From Anaerolineae bacterium (GTDB lineage: Bacteria > Chloroflexota > Anaerolineae > Aggregatilineales > Phototrophicaceae): a stretch of 64,000 nucleotides of DNA. The stretch spans positions 494,827 to 558,826 of the forward strand of contig JALHQT010000004.1 of assembly GCA_022841825.1 (NCBI GenBank), given 5' to 3'. A model generated the notes under the pieces. That model was not told where the DNA came from. It ran no database searches and saw nothing but the letters and a program-made list of their open reading frames with translations. Positions 8,393 to 17,183 of the stretch are shown here, piece by piece. The translations under genes were made by a program, and so were the position numbers. Positions within the stretch are counted from its first letter, which is position 1, and every line of letters begins with the position of its first letter.

Positions 8393-8902
8393 ATGCCAAA
8401 CCAGGAGATCGAACTCAATCCGGTCGATTTTGTCACCATCGGGACTGTTGGACCGAAGGGGAAGCGCCTGTTTCATCTTCAGGCGGGGCAGGACGACCAG
8501 GTGATTTCGCTCATTATCGAAAAAGAACAGGCGCGTGCGTTGGGCGAGGCGATTGAGGAAATGCTTGAAGACCTCGATAAGCGTTTTCCGCCTCGCAAGG
8601 GCAGCGGCAGTCTGGAATATACGCAGATGAATATGGAGCTGCGCGATCCGATTGAGCCGATGTTCCGCGTCTCGCAGATGGGATTGGGTTACGACGAACA
8701 GCGCGATATGATTGTCCTGGTCGCGCAGGAACTGATGTCGCTTGAAGAAGATGTCAGCAGCGAGGAGACGGAACCGAGTGTTGTCCGCATGTGGTGCAAG
8801 CGGATTGACATGCGCGCACTCAGTATCCGCGCTGGAGAAGTGGTTCGTTCCGGGCGACCTGACCCGCGCCAGAATGGTCGATTAGTCTTCTACTGGACTT
8901 AG
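8393..8902 (+). CDS. DUF3090 family protein (trio member 2), 169 aa
   Basis: I recognise the DUF3090 / TIGR03847 pattern: an N-terminal 'DFVTIGTVGPKGKRLFHLQA', a helical 'EKEQARALGEAIEEML' block and a C-terminal 'RPDPRQNGRLVFYWT'. The family has no known biochemical function and is found in Actinobacteria and Chloroflexota next to the phosphatase and kinase that flank it here. The gene lies 33 nt after the phosphatase and 4 nt before the kinase-like gene, so the three are probably one transcript. No catalytic motif is visible; a scaffold or substrate-binding role would fit. Confidence 0.88.
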   Translation: MPNQEIELNPVDFVTIGTVGPKGKRLFHLQAGQDDQVISLIIEKEQARALGEAIEEMLEDLDKRFPPRKGSGSLEYTQMNMELRDPIEPMFRVSQMGLGYDEQRDMIVLVAQELMSLEEDVSSEETEPSVVRMWCKRIDMRALSIRAGEVVRSGRPDPRQNGRLVFYWT

Positions 8903-8906
8903 CGCA

Positions 8907-9671
8907 ATGAACGACCAGCCAAATTCTGCTTCGCAGCCTTCGTCGCAGACGGTGCCGATTGAGACCGCGCTCAAGGTCATCACGGAAGGTAGTGTTGAGA
9001 AAGAGCACGGGCTGCTGCGCTGGAGTTCCAATTATGCGTTTCTGCTCGGTCTCCGCCTCGACGGTACTGAAGTGACCGCTGTCTACAAACCGCAGAAGGG
9101 TGAACGTCCACTTTGGGATTTCCCGGATGGCACACTCTGTTTTCGTGAGTATGCCTCGTTCCTGACATCACAGGAATTGGGTTGGCAAATCGTGCCGCCG
9201 ACGGCGCTCCGCGAAGGCGCTCGCGGGATTGGTACCATGCAGTTCTTTATCGACCACGATCCTGAAGTGAACTACTTCACACTTGACGAGAGCTTTCATA
9301 ACCAGTTGATGCGGATCGTCGTTTTCGATTCGATTGTGAACAATGCCGACCGCAAAGGAGGGCACTGTCTCGTAGATGCGCGTGGGCACATCTGGGGGAT
9401 CGATCACGGGATCACGTTCAACACGGCGCATAAGCTGCGCACCGTCATCTGGGATTTCGCTGGGCAGTCCATTTCTGATCGACTGTTGAGCGATCTCGAG
9501 CGGCTGTGTATTGCGTTGGGCAACCGCCAGGGCGTTTATCGTCAGCAGATCGAAAAGCTCCTGTCAGTGGGCGAGATCGATGCTTTCCAGCGCAGGATCG
9601 ACCGCCTGATGGAACTGCGCAAGTATCCGCTCCCAGGTCCAGGACCCAACTATCCCTGGCCACCGGTCTAA
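8907..9671 (+). CDS. SCO1664-family PI3/4-kinase-like protein (trio member 3), 254 aa
   Basis: This matches the SCO1664 / TIGR03843 family, distantly related to phosphatidylinositol 3/4-kinases. Visible kinase features are an ATP-lysine candidate in 'AVYKPQKGE' (Lys61), a catalytic-loop-like 'FDSIVNNADRKGGH' (Asp141, Asn146) and a DFG-like metal motif 'WGIDHGITF' (Asp166). The C-terminal tail is Pro-rich. The target (lipid, small molecule or protein) is unknown; the adjacent phosphatase suggests a paired phosphorylation/dephosphorylation reaction. A hairpin follows the stop at 9683-9703. Confidence 0.85.
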   Translation: MNDQPNSASQPSSQTVPIETALKVITEGSVEKEHGLLRWSSNYAFLLGLRLDGTEVTAVYKPQKGERPLWDFPDGTLCFREYASFLTSQELGWQIVPPTALREGARGIGTMQFFIDHDPEVNYFTLDESFHNQLMRIVVFDSIVNNADRKGGHCLVDARGHIWGIDHGITFNTAHKLRTVIWDFAGQSISDRLLSDLERLCIALGNRQGVYRQQIEKLLSVGEIDAFQRRIDRLMELRKYPLPGPGPNYPWPPV

Positions 9672-9682
9672 CACGAAACTTT

Positions 9683-9703
9683 AAGCGAAGTTATCCTTCG
9701 CTT
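9683..9703 (+). terminator. Hairpin after the trio, weak terminator
   Basis: AAGCGAAG / CTTCGCTT (8 bp, 5-nt loop) is followed by a short T-rich stretch (TTTCAATCT). The U-tract is poor, so termination is only plausible. Confidence 0.4.
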
Positions 9704-9823
9704 TCAATCTGCATAACATCGAAGCATCATCATTGCTGCTGTTTCTGTACCACTCTGTTGGTTGCGGTTTGTCACAGACTTTTGTGACTTCGTAATGTGC
9801 CTAATGATTTGTGGAGGTTCAGG

Positions 9824-11440
9824 ATGCTGCGTCGTCTAATTGTTTCAGTCATTCTTCTGGCGATGTTGATGCTTGCGCTGGGCAGCGCTGCCGCGCAGGA
9901 TGAGACGTTCGCGTTGACACTTCTCCATACCAACGATACCCATGCGGCGCATCAGCCAAATGGCGCTGGCGATGGGGGCGTGGCGCGTCAGATGGCGGTC
10001 GTCAGCCAGATTCGCGCGGAAGGCGGCAACGTGCTGCTGCTCGACTCCGGGGATCGCTTCACCGGGACGCTTTTCCATCGCGTCTATCTGGGGCAGGACA
10101 ATGTCGAAATCATGAACCTGCTTGGCTATGATGCCATGACCCTGGGTAATCACGAGTTCGACAATGGCAGCGAAGTGCTTTTGGCGTTCTTGCAGGGGGT
10201 CGATTTCCCGGTCGTCAGCGCCAATATCGACTTTGGTGGTAATCGCGCATTAGGGAGCGAAGTCTCGCCGTTCGTCGTTCTCGATGTGGTAGGTGAACAG
10301 GTCGGCGTCATCGGCTTGACCACGCCCGACACGCCTGAGACGTCGTCGCCGGATGCCAGCGTTTCGTTTGATGGAGATCTGCAAGGTCAGGTCGAAGCGG
10401 CTGTCACCACGCTGACCGGGGACGGCGTCAACAAGATTATTCTGCTGACTCATGTTGGCATCCTGGTCGATGAGCCGTTGCTGAGTTCGCTGAACGGCGT
10501 CGATGTGGTCCTGGGTGGTCATAGTCATTCGCTTCTGAGCAATACCTACAGCGCTGCGACTGCGGCTTACCCGATTGAAGCGGAGACCGAAGCGGGCGAA
10601 CCCATCCTCTACGCGCAGGCAGGTTCGAATAACGTTTACCTCGGTCGGTTGGATGTCGAGTTTGACGCCAGCGGAGTGATCGCAAGCTCAGGCGGCGACA
10701 CCATCCTGCTTTCCCGGTTTATCACGCCCGACCCGACTATGGATGCCCTGGTTGCCGAGTTGGCTGGTCCCGTAGAGGCGCTGCGCGAAGCGACCATCGA
10801 AGGCGCGGTCGCTGGCGCGCTGCTGGTCGGGGATCGTGCTGTCTGCCGCGTGGAAGAATGCGACCTTGGCAGCCTGATTGCCGACGCGATGATCGCCGAG
10901 ACGGGTGCGCAGATCGCATTTATGAATGGTGGCGGCGTGCGCGCGAACATTGAAGCGGGCGACGTCACGGTCGGCGAAGTTCTGACCGTGCTGCCTTTCG
11001 GTAATCTCGTCAGCACGTTTGAGCTGACGGGTGCGAACGTTCTGGTGGCGCTGGAAAATGGTGTTTCGCGTGTTGTCGCCGAGGGTGGCGTGGTGGTGCG
11101 CGATGGTGCATCGGGACGCTTCCCGCAAGTCGGGGGAATGCGCTTCAGCTATGATCCGACACAACCTGAAGGCAGCCGTATCGTCAGCGCGGAAGTCCGC
11201 AATGAAGACGGCAGCTTCTCAGCGATTGATCCGGCGGCGACATACTCGGTTGTGAGCAATGACTTCCTCCGTCGCGGTGGCGATGGATACGTGGTCTTTG
11301 CCGAAGAATCGATCAATCCGTATGATTTCGGTCGCCCGCTGGACGAAGTGTTCGCGGATTACCTGGTCGCCATTGGCGAGGTCAGCACGGGTCTGGATGG
11401 ACGCATCACGCTCGTGAACGCGACTGTCCCGGCACCCTAG
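9824..11440 (+). CDS. Secreted 5'-nucleotidase / UshA-like phosphoesterase, 538 aa
   Basis: A signal peptide ('LIVSVILLAMLMLALGSAAAQ', in two parts about 4-24) is followed by a metallophosphatase domain: 'LLHTNDTHAAH' (about 33), 'LLLDSGDRF', 'TLGNHEFDNG', 'LLTHVG' and 'VLGGHSHS'. A C-terminal 5'-nucleotidase domain starts after about residue 330 ('FMNGGGVRANIEAG', 'RRGGDGYVVF'). It probably releases phosphate from extracellular nucleotides. ATG 9824 was chosen for the GGAGG at 9813-9817; the upstream ATG would add nine residues before the signal. A strong terminator follows, so it is likely monocistronic. Confidence 0.9.
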   Translation: MLRRLIVSVILLAMLMLALGSAAAQDETFALTLLHTNDTHAAHQPNGAGDGGVARQMAVVSQIRAEGGNVLLLDSGDRFTGTLFHRVYLGQDNVEIMNLLGYDAMTLGNHEFDNGSEVLLAFLQGVDFPVVSANIDFGGNRALGSEVSPFVVLDVVGEQVGVIGLTTPDTPETSSPDASVSFDGDLQGQVEAAVTTLTGDGVNKIILLTHVGILVDEPLLSSLNGVDVVLGGHSHSLLSNTYSAATAAYPIEAETEAGEPILYAQAGSNNVYLGRLDVEFDASGVIASSGGDTILLSRFITPDPTMDALVAELAGPVEALREATIEGAVAGALLVGDRAVCRVEECDLGSLIADAMIAETGAQIAFMNGGGVRANIEAGDVTVGEVLTVLPFGNLVSTFELTGANVLVALENGVSRVVAEGGVVVRDGASGRFPQVGGMRFSYDPTQPEGSRIVSAEVRNEDGSFSAIDPAATYSVVSNDFLRRGGDGYVVFAEESINPYDFGRPLDEVFADYLVAIGEVSTGLDGRITLVNATVPAP

Positions 11441-11471
11441 TTCACGCTCAATCGCCTGTGCCTGACGAGCC

Positions 11472-11527
11472 GCGCCAGATCCCGATGTCGTAACATGCAG
11501 CATCGGGATCTGGCGCGCTTTTTGTTT
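11472..11527 (+). terminator. Strong intrinsic terminator of the 5'-nucleotidase gene
   Basis: A perfect 16-bp stem (GCGCCAGATCCCGATG and its complement, 13-nt loop) is followed by GCTTTTTGTTT. Confidence 0.9.
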
Positions 11528-11600
11528 ACGAAGTTTCTGCTTCTTATTCCGCTACAATAGAAGCTGCGATTTGAGCAGATACGCCTCAGGAGCCGAACGA

Positions 11601-13808
11601 GTGGCGAGCGAACAGGCAAAAGACCTTCGGCAGCGCGGGATCGCCGCGGCAAAGGCTGGCGACAAAGAACAGGCGAGGAAGCTGTTGCAGCAGTCGATAC
11701 GCCTGGAACCGAAGAGCGAGCCTGCCTGGTTATGGTTGGCGAGCGTTGCGCGTGACGCGCGCGAGCGCCTCTTTTGCCTGCAAAAGATCCTTGAAATTAA
11801 TCCTTCCAACGAGCAGGCACTCAAGGCGCTTCGCCAACTGGAAGCCTCAATGGGTGCCACGGCGTCACCGGCAGCGCCGGAGTCGCCCCCTGCTGCCGCA
11901 GGCGGGGTACGGAAGCTGGGCGGCACTGATGCGGAATCGCGTGTGCCCGTGCAAAAGCCACCAGCCCGTGTGACGACCCAGGAGATGATGGCACAGACGC
12001 CGGGTGTCCCAATCCCGCAGCGTGCCAGCGTCAGTGAAGCTGCACAGATCGCCGACGAAGTCGCACGGCTGGCGCTTGCCGAGCAGCCCAGTGAAATTAA
12101 GTGGGTGCGCAAGACGCGCGGGCGCGCCGGTGAGAATGACATCTGGCGGTTACGTGCCTATGTCGGCGCTGCCTCTGCCGTTCTGCTTGCGCTGCTGTGT
12201 ACCGGAAGCTTCGTCGTCGTGAGCAACACGCCAGAATTGGCGCGGGTCGTTTTCGCCGCGACGCTGACGCCGACCTTTACCCCAACGTTTACCCCGACTT
12301 CAACGCCAGGGCTGACACCAACTCCCAGTCAGACTCCGCGCGTCGCACCTGCGGCGACGGCGACCGTGCCGCCGCTCTTCCCGACGGCGGACGTGTATTC
12401 GCCGGATGCTACTGCGATTTACCCTGAAGTGGTGGAAGCTCCGCTGCGCAATGCCATCTCGTTCATCGATAGGGGGGATTTGGCGCTGGCGCTGCCGACG
12501 CTGGCATCTGAACGCGCCAACACCTCGACCCGCTTTAACGCGGCACCTTACTACTACGAAGCGATAGCCCAGGCGCGTTCCGGGCAGCTTATCGCCGCAC
12601 TCGCTACCCTGCGCGATGCTGAAGAGCGCCTTCCGGAAGCGCCAAACGAAAATTTCGCGCCGCTTGTGGATGCGGGGTTCGCCTATGTCCTGAATTTGCA
12701 AGCGCAGGATGCGCTTGAGGATGGCAACGCCGCACGCGCACAGAACGCCGCCTCTCAGGCGGAGGAACGCGCAGCGGCAGCCGTACAGCGCGATCCGCGA
12801 CTCGTTCAGGGGCACCTTGAACTGGCGCGCAGCCTCTACCTGCAGGCGCGCTACGACGAAGCGATTGCGGCACTGGATGCGGGGTTGCAACAGCCTGCAT
12901 TGCAGTTTGACACCAATCTTATCGCTGAAAAGTCGCGCATCTACTTTGAGCAGGGTGATGACGACGAAGCGGAGCGACAGTCGTATCTCGTGCTGTATGC
13001 CGATCCATCGGTCGAGATCGCGCATCGGATTCAGACTGAGCTTGCCCTGCGCGACGATCAGCCGGGGCTGGCGGTGCTGCGTGCCCAGGCATACCTTTTC
13101 TACTACCCTGGCAGCGCAGAAGCATGGCGCTTACTCGGCGATGCGCGCCTGGGCGAGGGCAATTACGATCTGGCAGTTGATGCTTATTCGCAGTCTCTGG
13201 CTGGCGAAGACGAGAACGAAACGACCAGCGCCGCGCTCCGCGGACGGGCGCGAGCCTACAGCGCACTTGGCAGATACGAACTTGCGACGGCAGACTTCAC
13301 ACGAGCACTGGAGCTGATGCCCGATGACGCCTTGCGCGGTGAGCGCATGGTTGCGGCATATCGTGCGGGGCAGCTCGATACTGCTCAGTCGGATGCTGCT
13401 GCGCTCGTGACGAGCGGCGATGTCCCAACGGGCTTGGCAGCGCTGATTCGCGGTCGTGTCCTGGTGGATGAAGCTCTCGCCGCCGGGGATGCTCCCGGGG
13501 AGGAAGCCATCGCTCAGTTGGAAGCTGCTCGTGCCGGGGCAGACCGTGAAGTTCTGGGCAGCATTGATGAATACATCGCACGGGCACACTTCCTGAATGG
13601 CGACAACGAAGCTGCCCTTGAGTCCGTCAATGCTGCCCTTGAACGCGCGGAAACTGCCGAGCGTTATTACCTGCGCGGATTAATCCTGGAGGATCGTGGG
13701 CAGGATGATGCCGCTGCCCAGGCATTCGATTGGGTGGTTGCCTGGAGCGCCGTTTATCCGGTGCCGTTTGCGCAGGATTCGGCGGAACGTCTTGCGACGT
13801 TGCGATGA
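11601..13808 (+). CDS. TPR-repeat membrane protein, 735 aa
   Basis: An N-terminal cytoplasmic TPR-like pair ('GIAAAKAGDKEQARKLLQQS', then 'NPSNEQALKAL') is followed by an Ala/Pro-rich stretch and a membrane segment near residues 195-220. A Thr/Pro linker ('PTFTPTFTPTSTPG') leads into a large outer domain of at least seven tetratricopeptide repeats. I chose GTG 11601 because CAGGAG lies 9 nt upstream; TTG 11571 is an alternative. TPRs mediate protein-protein contacts. Repeats on both sides of one membrane segment suggest a bridging scaffold, but no partner is apparent. Confidence 0.75.
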   Translation: MASEQAKDLRQRGIAAAKAGDKEQARKLLQQSIRLEPKSEPAWLWLASVARDARERLFCLQKILEINPSNEQALKALRQLEASMGATASPAAPESPPAAAGGVRKLGGTDAESRVPVQKPPARVTTQEMMAQTPGVPIPQRASVSEAAQIADEVARLALAEQPSEIKWVRKTRGRAGENDIWRLRAYVGAASAVLLALLCTGSFVVVSNTPELARVVFAATLTPTFTPTFTPTSTPGLTPTPSQTPRVAPAATATVPPLFPTADVYSPDATAIYPEVVEAPLRNAISFIDRGDLALALPTLASERANTSTRFNAAPYYYEAIAQARSGQLIAALATLRDAEERLPEAPNENFAPLVDAGFAYVLNLQAQDALEDGNAARAQNAASQAEERAAAAVQRDPRLVQGHLELARSLYLQARYDEAIAALDAGLQQPALQFDTNLIAEKSRIYFEQGDDDEAERQSYLVLYADPSVEIAHRIQTELALRDDQPGLAVLRAQAYLFYYPGSAEAWRLLGDARLGEGNYDLAVDAYSQSLAGEDENETTSAALRGRARAYSALGRYELATADFTRALELMPDDALRGERMVAAYRAGQLDTAQSDAAALVTSGDVPTGLAALIRGRVLVDEALAAGDAPGEEAIAQLEAARAGADREVLGSIDEYIARAHFLNGDNEAALESVNAALERAETAERYYLRGLILEDRGQDDAAAQAFDWVVAWSAVYPVPFAQDSAERLATLR

Positions 13809-13949
13809 TGCGCCCGAACGAGCGATCTGGCAACCGGACAACGGGCTTGAAGTAAGCCAGCGATCCGACGCATCAGCTCCACTGTTATGTGGTGCTTGAA
13901 CACATACTTGAGTTACACTGTTCCTTGTGTTCAGCCCAAGGGAGTCAAT

Positions 13950-14879
13950 GTGGTTTGTCGGTGTAATACAGCGTGGCTGGTATTCTTCGTGGCACTCGCA
14001 GGCAGTGTTCTCGCATTCAGTCCGGCTTCTGCCCAGGAGCGAGCAGGTTTGGCGGCGACGCTGGAGGTTCTGGAGCCGGGTGTAGAGGTGCTGCGCGCCG
14101 ATACCAGCAACTGGATTAGCGTGAACCTGGAATCGATTGTCGGCACCGGCGATACCATTCGCACAGACGCAACCGGGCGAGTACGCATCACCTTCTTCAA
14201 CGACGGAACCAGCACAGAGCTGCTCCCCAACACTGAATATGTGATACGTGAGTTTTCGGGCGATATCACCTCATTCACACTTACACTGGAAGTCGTGCTC
14301 GGTCAGACGCTTCAAACCTTGGGCAGAGTGCTCGATCAGGCTTCCGAGTACAAGGTCATTACGCCCGCCATGGCGCTTTCGGCGCGCGGGACGGTATTTG
14401 CCATCCGGGTCGAGGACACTGGGCGAGCAGGGATGTTAGTCGTGGATGGAGTGGTAGGGGCGACAGCAGAAGGCGAAGAAGCAGAGGTGCCACCCGCCTT
14501 TGGTATTCGTGCAGAACTGGAAGGGGAACTCAGCCCTGTCGTGCCTGCCAGCACGTTTGAGGAGCTGGATGCGGCGCTCGATGGCTGCGCAGGCAGCGTC
14601 ACCATCGCCGACGATGTCAGTTACAACGTCCGCGCCACGCCGTCGACGGATGCACCCGTCATCGCGATGATCCCGGCGACCGCTATCGACCGCTTCTTCG
14701 GCGTCACGCAATCGAGCGGTTGGTATCTGGTAGATGTCGATGGACAGCGGGGTTGGATTTTGGCGACCGTGGTCACCATTGACGAAGCGTGCGCTGGATT
14801 GCGTGTCTTTTCCGACGACGGCACTGACATGCCTCCTCTGTCCGGGGCATTCCGCCCGACGAACGCCAGCGTCACGTAG
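13950..14879 (+). CDS. Secreted FecR-like / SH3-like protein, 309 aa
   Basis: A GTG start at 13950 with AAGGGAG 7 nt upstream gives a signal peptide ending at 'SPASAQ'. A FecR-type beta domain follows ('GTGDTIRTDATGRVRITFF', 'TELLPNTEYVI'), with 'SARGTVFAIRVED' as its second part. A C-terminal SH3-like module begins at 'DDVSYNVRATPSTDAPV'. FecR domains in such proteins sit outside the cytoplasmic membrane and are often paired with signalling proteins. The next gene is a CHASE2 histidine kinase, and a second protein of the same design follows it, so a sensory role is likely. Confidence 0.75.
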   Translation: MVCRCNTAWLVFFVALAGSVLAFSPASAQERAGLAATLEVLEPGVEVLRADTSNWISVNLESIVGTGDTIRTDATGRVRITFFNDGTSTELLPNTEYVIREFSGDITSFTLTLEVVLGQTLQTLGRVLDQASEYKVITPAMALSARGTVFAIRVEDTGRAGMLVVDGVVGATAEGEEAEVPPAFGIRAELEGELSPVVPASTFEELDAALDGCAGSVTIADDVSYNVRATPSTDAPVIAMIPATAIDRFFGVTQSSGWYLVDVDGQRGWILATVVTIDEACAGLRVFSDDGTDMPPLSGAFRPTNASVT

Positions 14880-14897
14880 AGCCGGGTAAACCGCACG

Positions 14898-17183
14898 ATG
14901 TGGCACTTGTTCCGCGCCTCTGCCGTCCGCCGGTCATTGCTTATCGCGTTCGCATGTACGATGCTCATATTGGTGGTTATCGGCGGTGAGTTTTTCTCTT
15001 CCGTGCGTCATCGTGCCTCGTACCTGCTTTTCACCAACAATCGCCTTTCCGAACAAATCGTCATCGTCGCAGTCGATGACCAGGCTTTGCGAGCATTGGG
15101 TCGTTCGCCGACTGAGTGGACACGCGACGAGTATATTCCGGTCGTCAACGCGCTGTCTGAAAACGGTGCTCGTGTAGTTGCTTTTGATCTTCTTTTTCCT
15201 GAACCTGCGCCTGGCGATGTCGCATTGGCATCCGCCATCGAAGACGCCCGAAATGGAGATATGCGCACTCGTTTCGTGCTTGCCGCGTATGCGGGAGGTC
15301 AAGCGCGCCCGGCGACACTGCCCACTGGCAGCCGGGCGGCACGCTTTCAAACGCAACTGCTGCCCATCGACGTGCTGCGGCGCGAGGTCGATTACACGGG
15401 TTACGGAAATGCCAGCCTGGACGCCGGCGGCGCGCTGTGCTGCCAGTTTTCCTATATTACGGTGGGCGAGGATATTGCGCTCTCGTTCAGTCTTGCCACT
15501 TATCTCGCGTATCTGCGTATTCCCACTGAAGCACGGGACGAGGTGATTTACACCGCAGGGCAGCAGCTTTACATTACCCCGCAGAATCATTTGCTGGTCG
15601 ATCAGTACGGGCAATGGATACAAAGCTACACCGCACCAATAGGGCAGGGCTTCGAGACCCTGTCTTTCCTCGATATCGTCGAAGGCAGGGCGGATTTGTC
15701 GATTGTGGAAGACAAAATTGTCCTGATCGGATTGTATGACGCCGTCGGCGCGGTCGATACCTATCGTGTGCCGATGACCGACAGCACAGCCGAGATGCCC
15801 GGCGTTGAGATCCAAGCGAACGCCATCGACACTCTACTACAGGGAACGTCCTTGAGAGAGGCATCGCGGACCGAGATACTTGTCATCATCAGTGCTCTGG
15901 TGCTGCTCGCGTCACTCACCTATGAACACCTGCGCTGGTACTGGCGACCTGTCGCGCTTGTCGGATGGCTGATCGTCGTGATTGCGCTCGCCCATTACGC
16001 TTTCGCATTTCATCAGCTCATCACGCCCATCTTTGACGGGGCACTCACCGTCGGCATACCGCTGGTGATCAGTCTCGCGCATTACACCTGGCGAGAAGGG
16101 CAAAAGCGACGACTGGCGGAATACGCGATTGGTATCGCGGAGCGAGAAAAGCGACTCCTGGAAGACATTATCCTTGGGATGCCGACGCCGACGGTGATCC
16201 TCGATCGCAATCTCGATGTCCGCACACTCAATCAGATGTTCATGGCATTGCTCGATACAACCGTCCAGACAGAACAAAAACCGAAGCTGCTTGACCTGTT
16301 AAAGGATGAGGGGCTTGATCCCGCACAGGTCGATGATCTGAAGAGTAGGCTTGGCAGGGAGCAGGACTTTCACATCGACTTCAGCTTTAAGGGTCACAGC
16401 TATACATGGTCTGCGAACTGGCTGCCGCGTCTCAACCGCTGGGTGATCGCCTTGGCGGACATCACAATGCTGGTGGAGATGAACGAGGTCAAGCGACACA
16501 TGCTGCTGATGGTCTCGCATGACCTGCGAAACCCATTATCTGCTCTCAACTTGCAGCTCTTTCAGCTTAGAAGGCTGCTTGGAACACCCGACTCTGCGGT
16601 TAATCGGGTGATTGAGTCGGCAGAGTTTTCCGCCAAGACGATGCAGTTCATCCTGACCGATGTCATTGACCTGGAGCAGGTTCGCAGCCTGACATTCCCA
16701 ACCGTGCGTGTCGATCTGGAGCGTGTTTGCGAGTCTATTCGAGATCGATACAGAGAAGATGTGCAGCGGAAACGTCATACATTCAATCTGGAAATGCTCC
16801 ATCCGGGGGCGTGCATTCAGGCGAACGAGGGGCAGATTACTCAGATGCTCGCCAACCTGGTCAGCAACGCCATCAAATACACTCAGGAAGAGGGCATCAT
16901 CACGCTCACGCTCAGGATGGCTCCGAATGAACGTGTGCGCATCGAAGTCAACGACACGGGCATCGGCATCCCCAAAGATGCACACGGCAAGCTGTTCACG
17001 GAGTTCTATCGTGTCAAGTCTCGTGCCACCAGCGAGGTACCGGGTACAGGTTTAGGCTTAAGTCTGGTGAAGACCATCGTCAGAAGAAATGGCGGGCAAA
17101 TCTGGTTTGAGAGTCAGGAAGGTATCGGGACAACTTTCTATGTTGAATTCCCTGTTGCGGCGACAGCCGACGAGCATCCTTAG
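14898..17183 (+). CDS. CHASE2-domain sensor histidine kinase, 761 aa
   Basis: Membrane segment near 12-34, extracellular CHASE2 domain about 35-315 ('IVAVDDQALRALGR', 'GARVVAFDLLFPEP'), and three membrane segments about 325-396. A PAS-like segment (about 415-525, 'PTPTVILDRNLDVRTLNQ') is followed by HisKA with phospho-acceptor His541 ('MVSHDLRNPLSAL'). The HATPase has an N-box 'NLVSNAIKYT' (653-662), 'DTGIGIP' (686) and 'GTGLGLSL' (716). All catalytic motifs are intact. It should autophosphorylate in response to an outside signal. No response regulator is adjacent; the nearest is a lone receiver at 46528. It is flanked by two FecR-like secreted proteins. Confidence 0.9.
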   Translation: MWHLFRASAVRRSLLIAFACTMLILVVIGGEFFSSVRHRASYLLFTNNRLSEQIVIVAVDDQALRALGRSPTEWTRDEYIPVVNALSENGARVVAFDLLFPEPAPGDVALASAIEDARNGDMRTRFVLAAYAGGQARPATLPTGSRAARFQTQLLPIDVLRREVDYTGYGNASLDAGGALCCQFSYITVGEDIALSFSLATYLAYLRIPTEARDEVIYTAGQQLYITPQNHLLVDQYGQWIQSYTAPIGQGFETLSFLDIVEGRADLSIVEDKIVLIGLYDAVGAVDTYRVPMTDSTAEMPGVEIQANAIDTLLQGTSLREASRTEILVIISALVLLASLTYEHLRWYWRPVALVGWLIVVIALAHYAFAFHQLITPIFDGALTVGIPLVISLAHYTWREGQKRRLAEYAIGIAEREKRLLEDIILGMPTPTVILDRNLDVRTLNQMFMALLDTTVQTEQKPKLLDLLKDEGLDPAQVDDLKSRLGREQDFHIDFSFKGHSYTWSANWLPRLNRWVIALADITMLVEMNEVKRHMLLMVSHDLRNPLSALNLQLFQLRRLLGTPDSAVNRVIESAEFSAKTMQFILTDVIDLEQVRSLTFPTVRVDLERVCESIRDRYREDVQRKRHTFNLEMLHPGACIQANEGQITQMLANLVSNAIKYTQEEGIITLTLRMAPNERVRIEVNDTGIGIPKDAHGKLFTEFYRVKSRATSEVPGTGLGLSLVKTIVRRNGGQIWFESQEGIGTTFYVEFPVAATADEHP

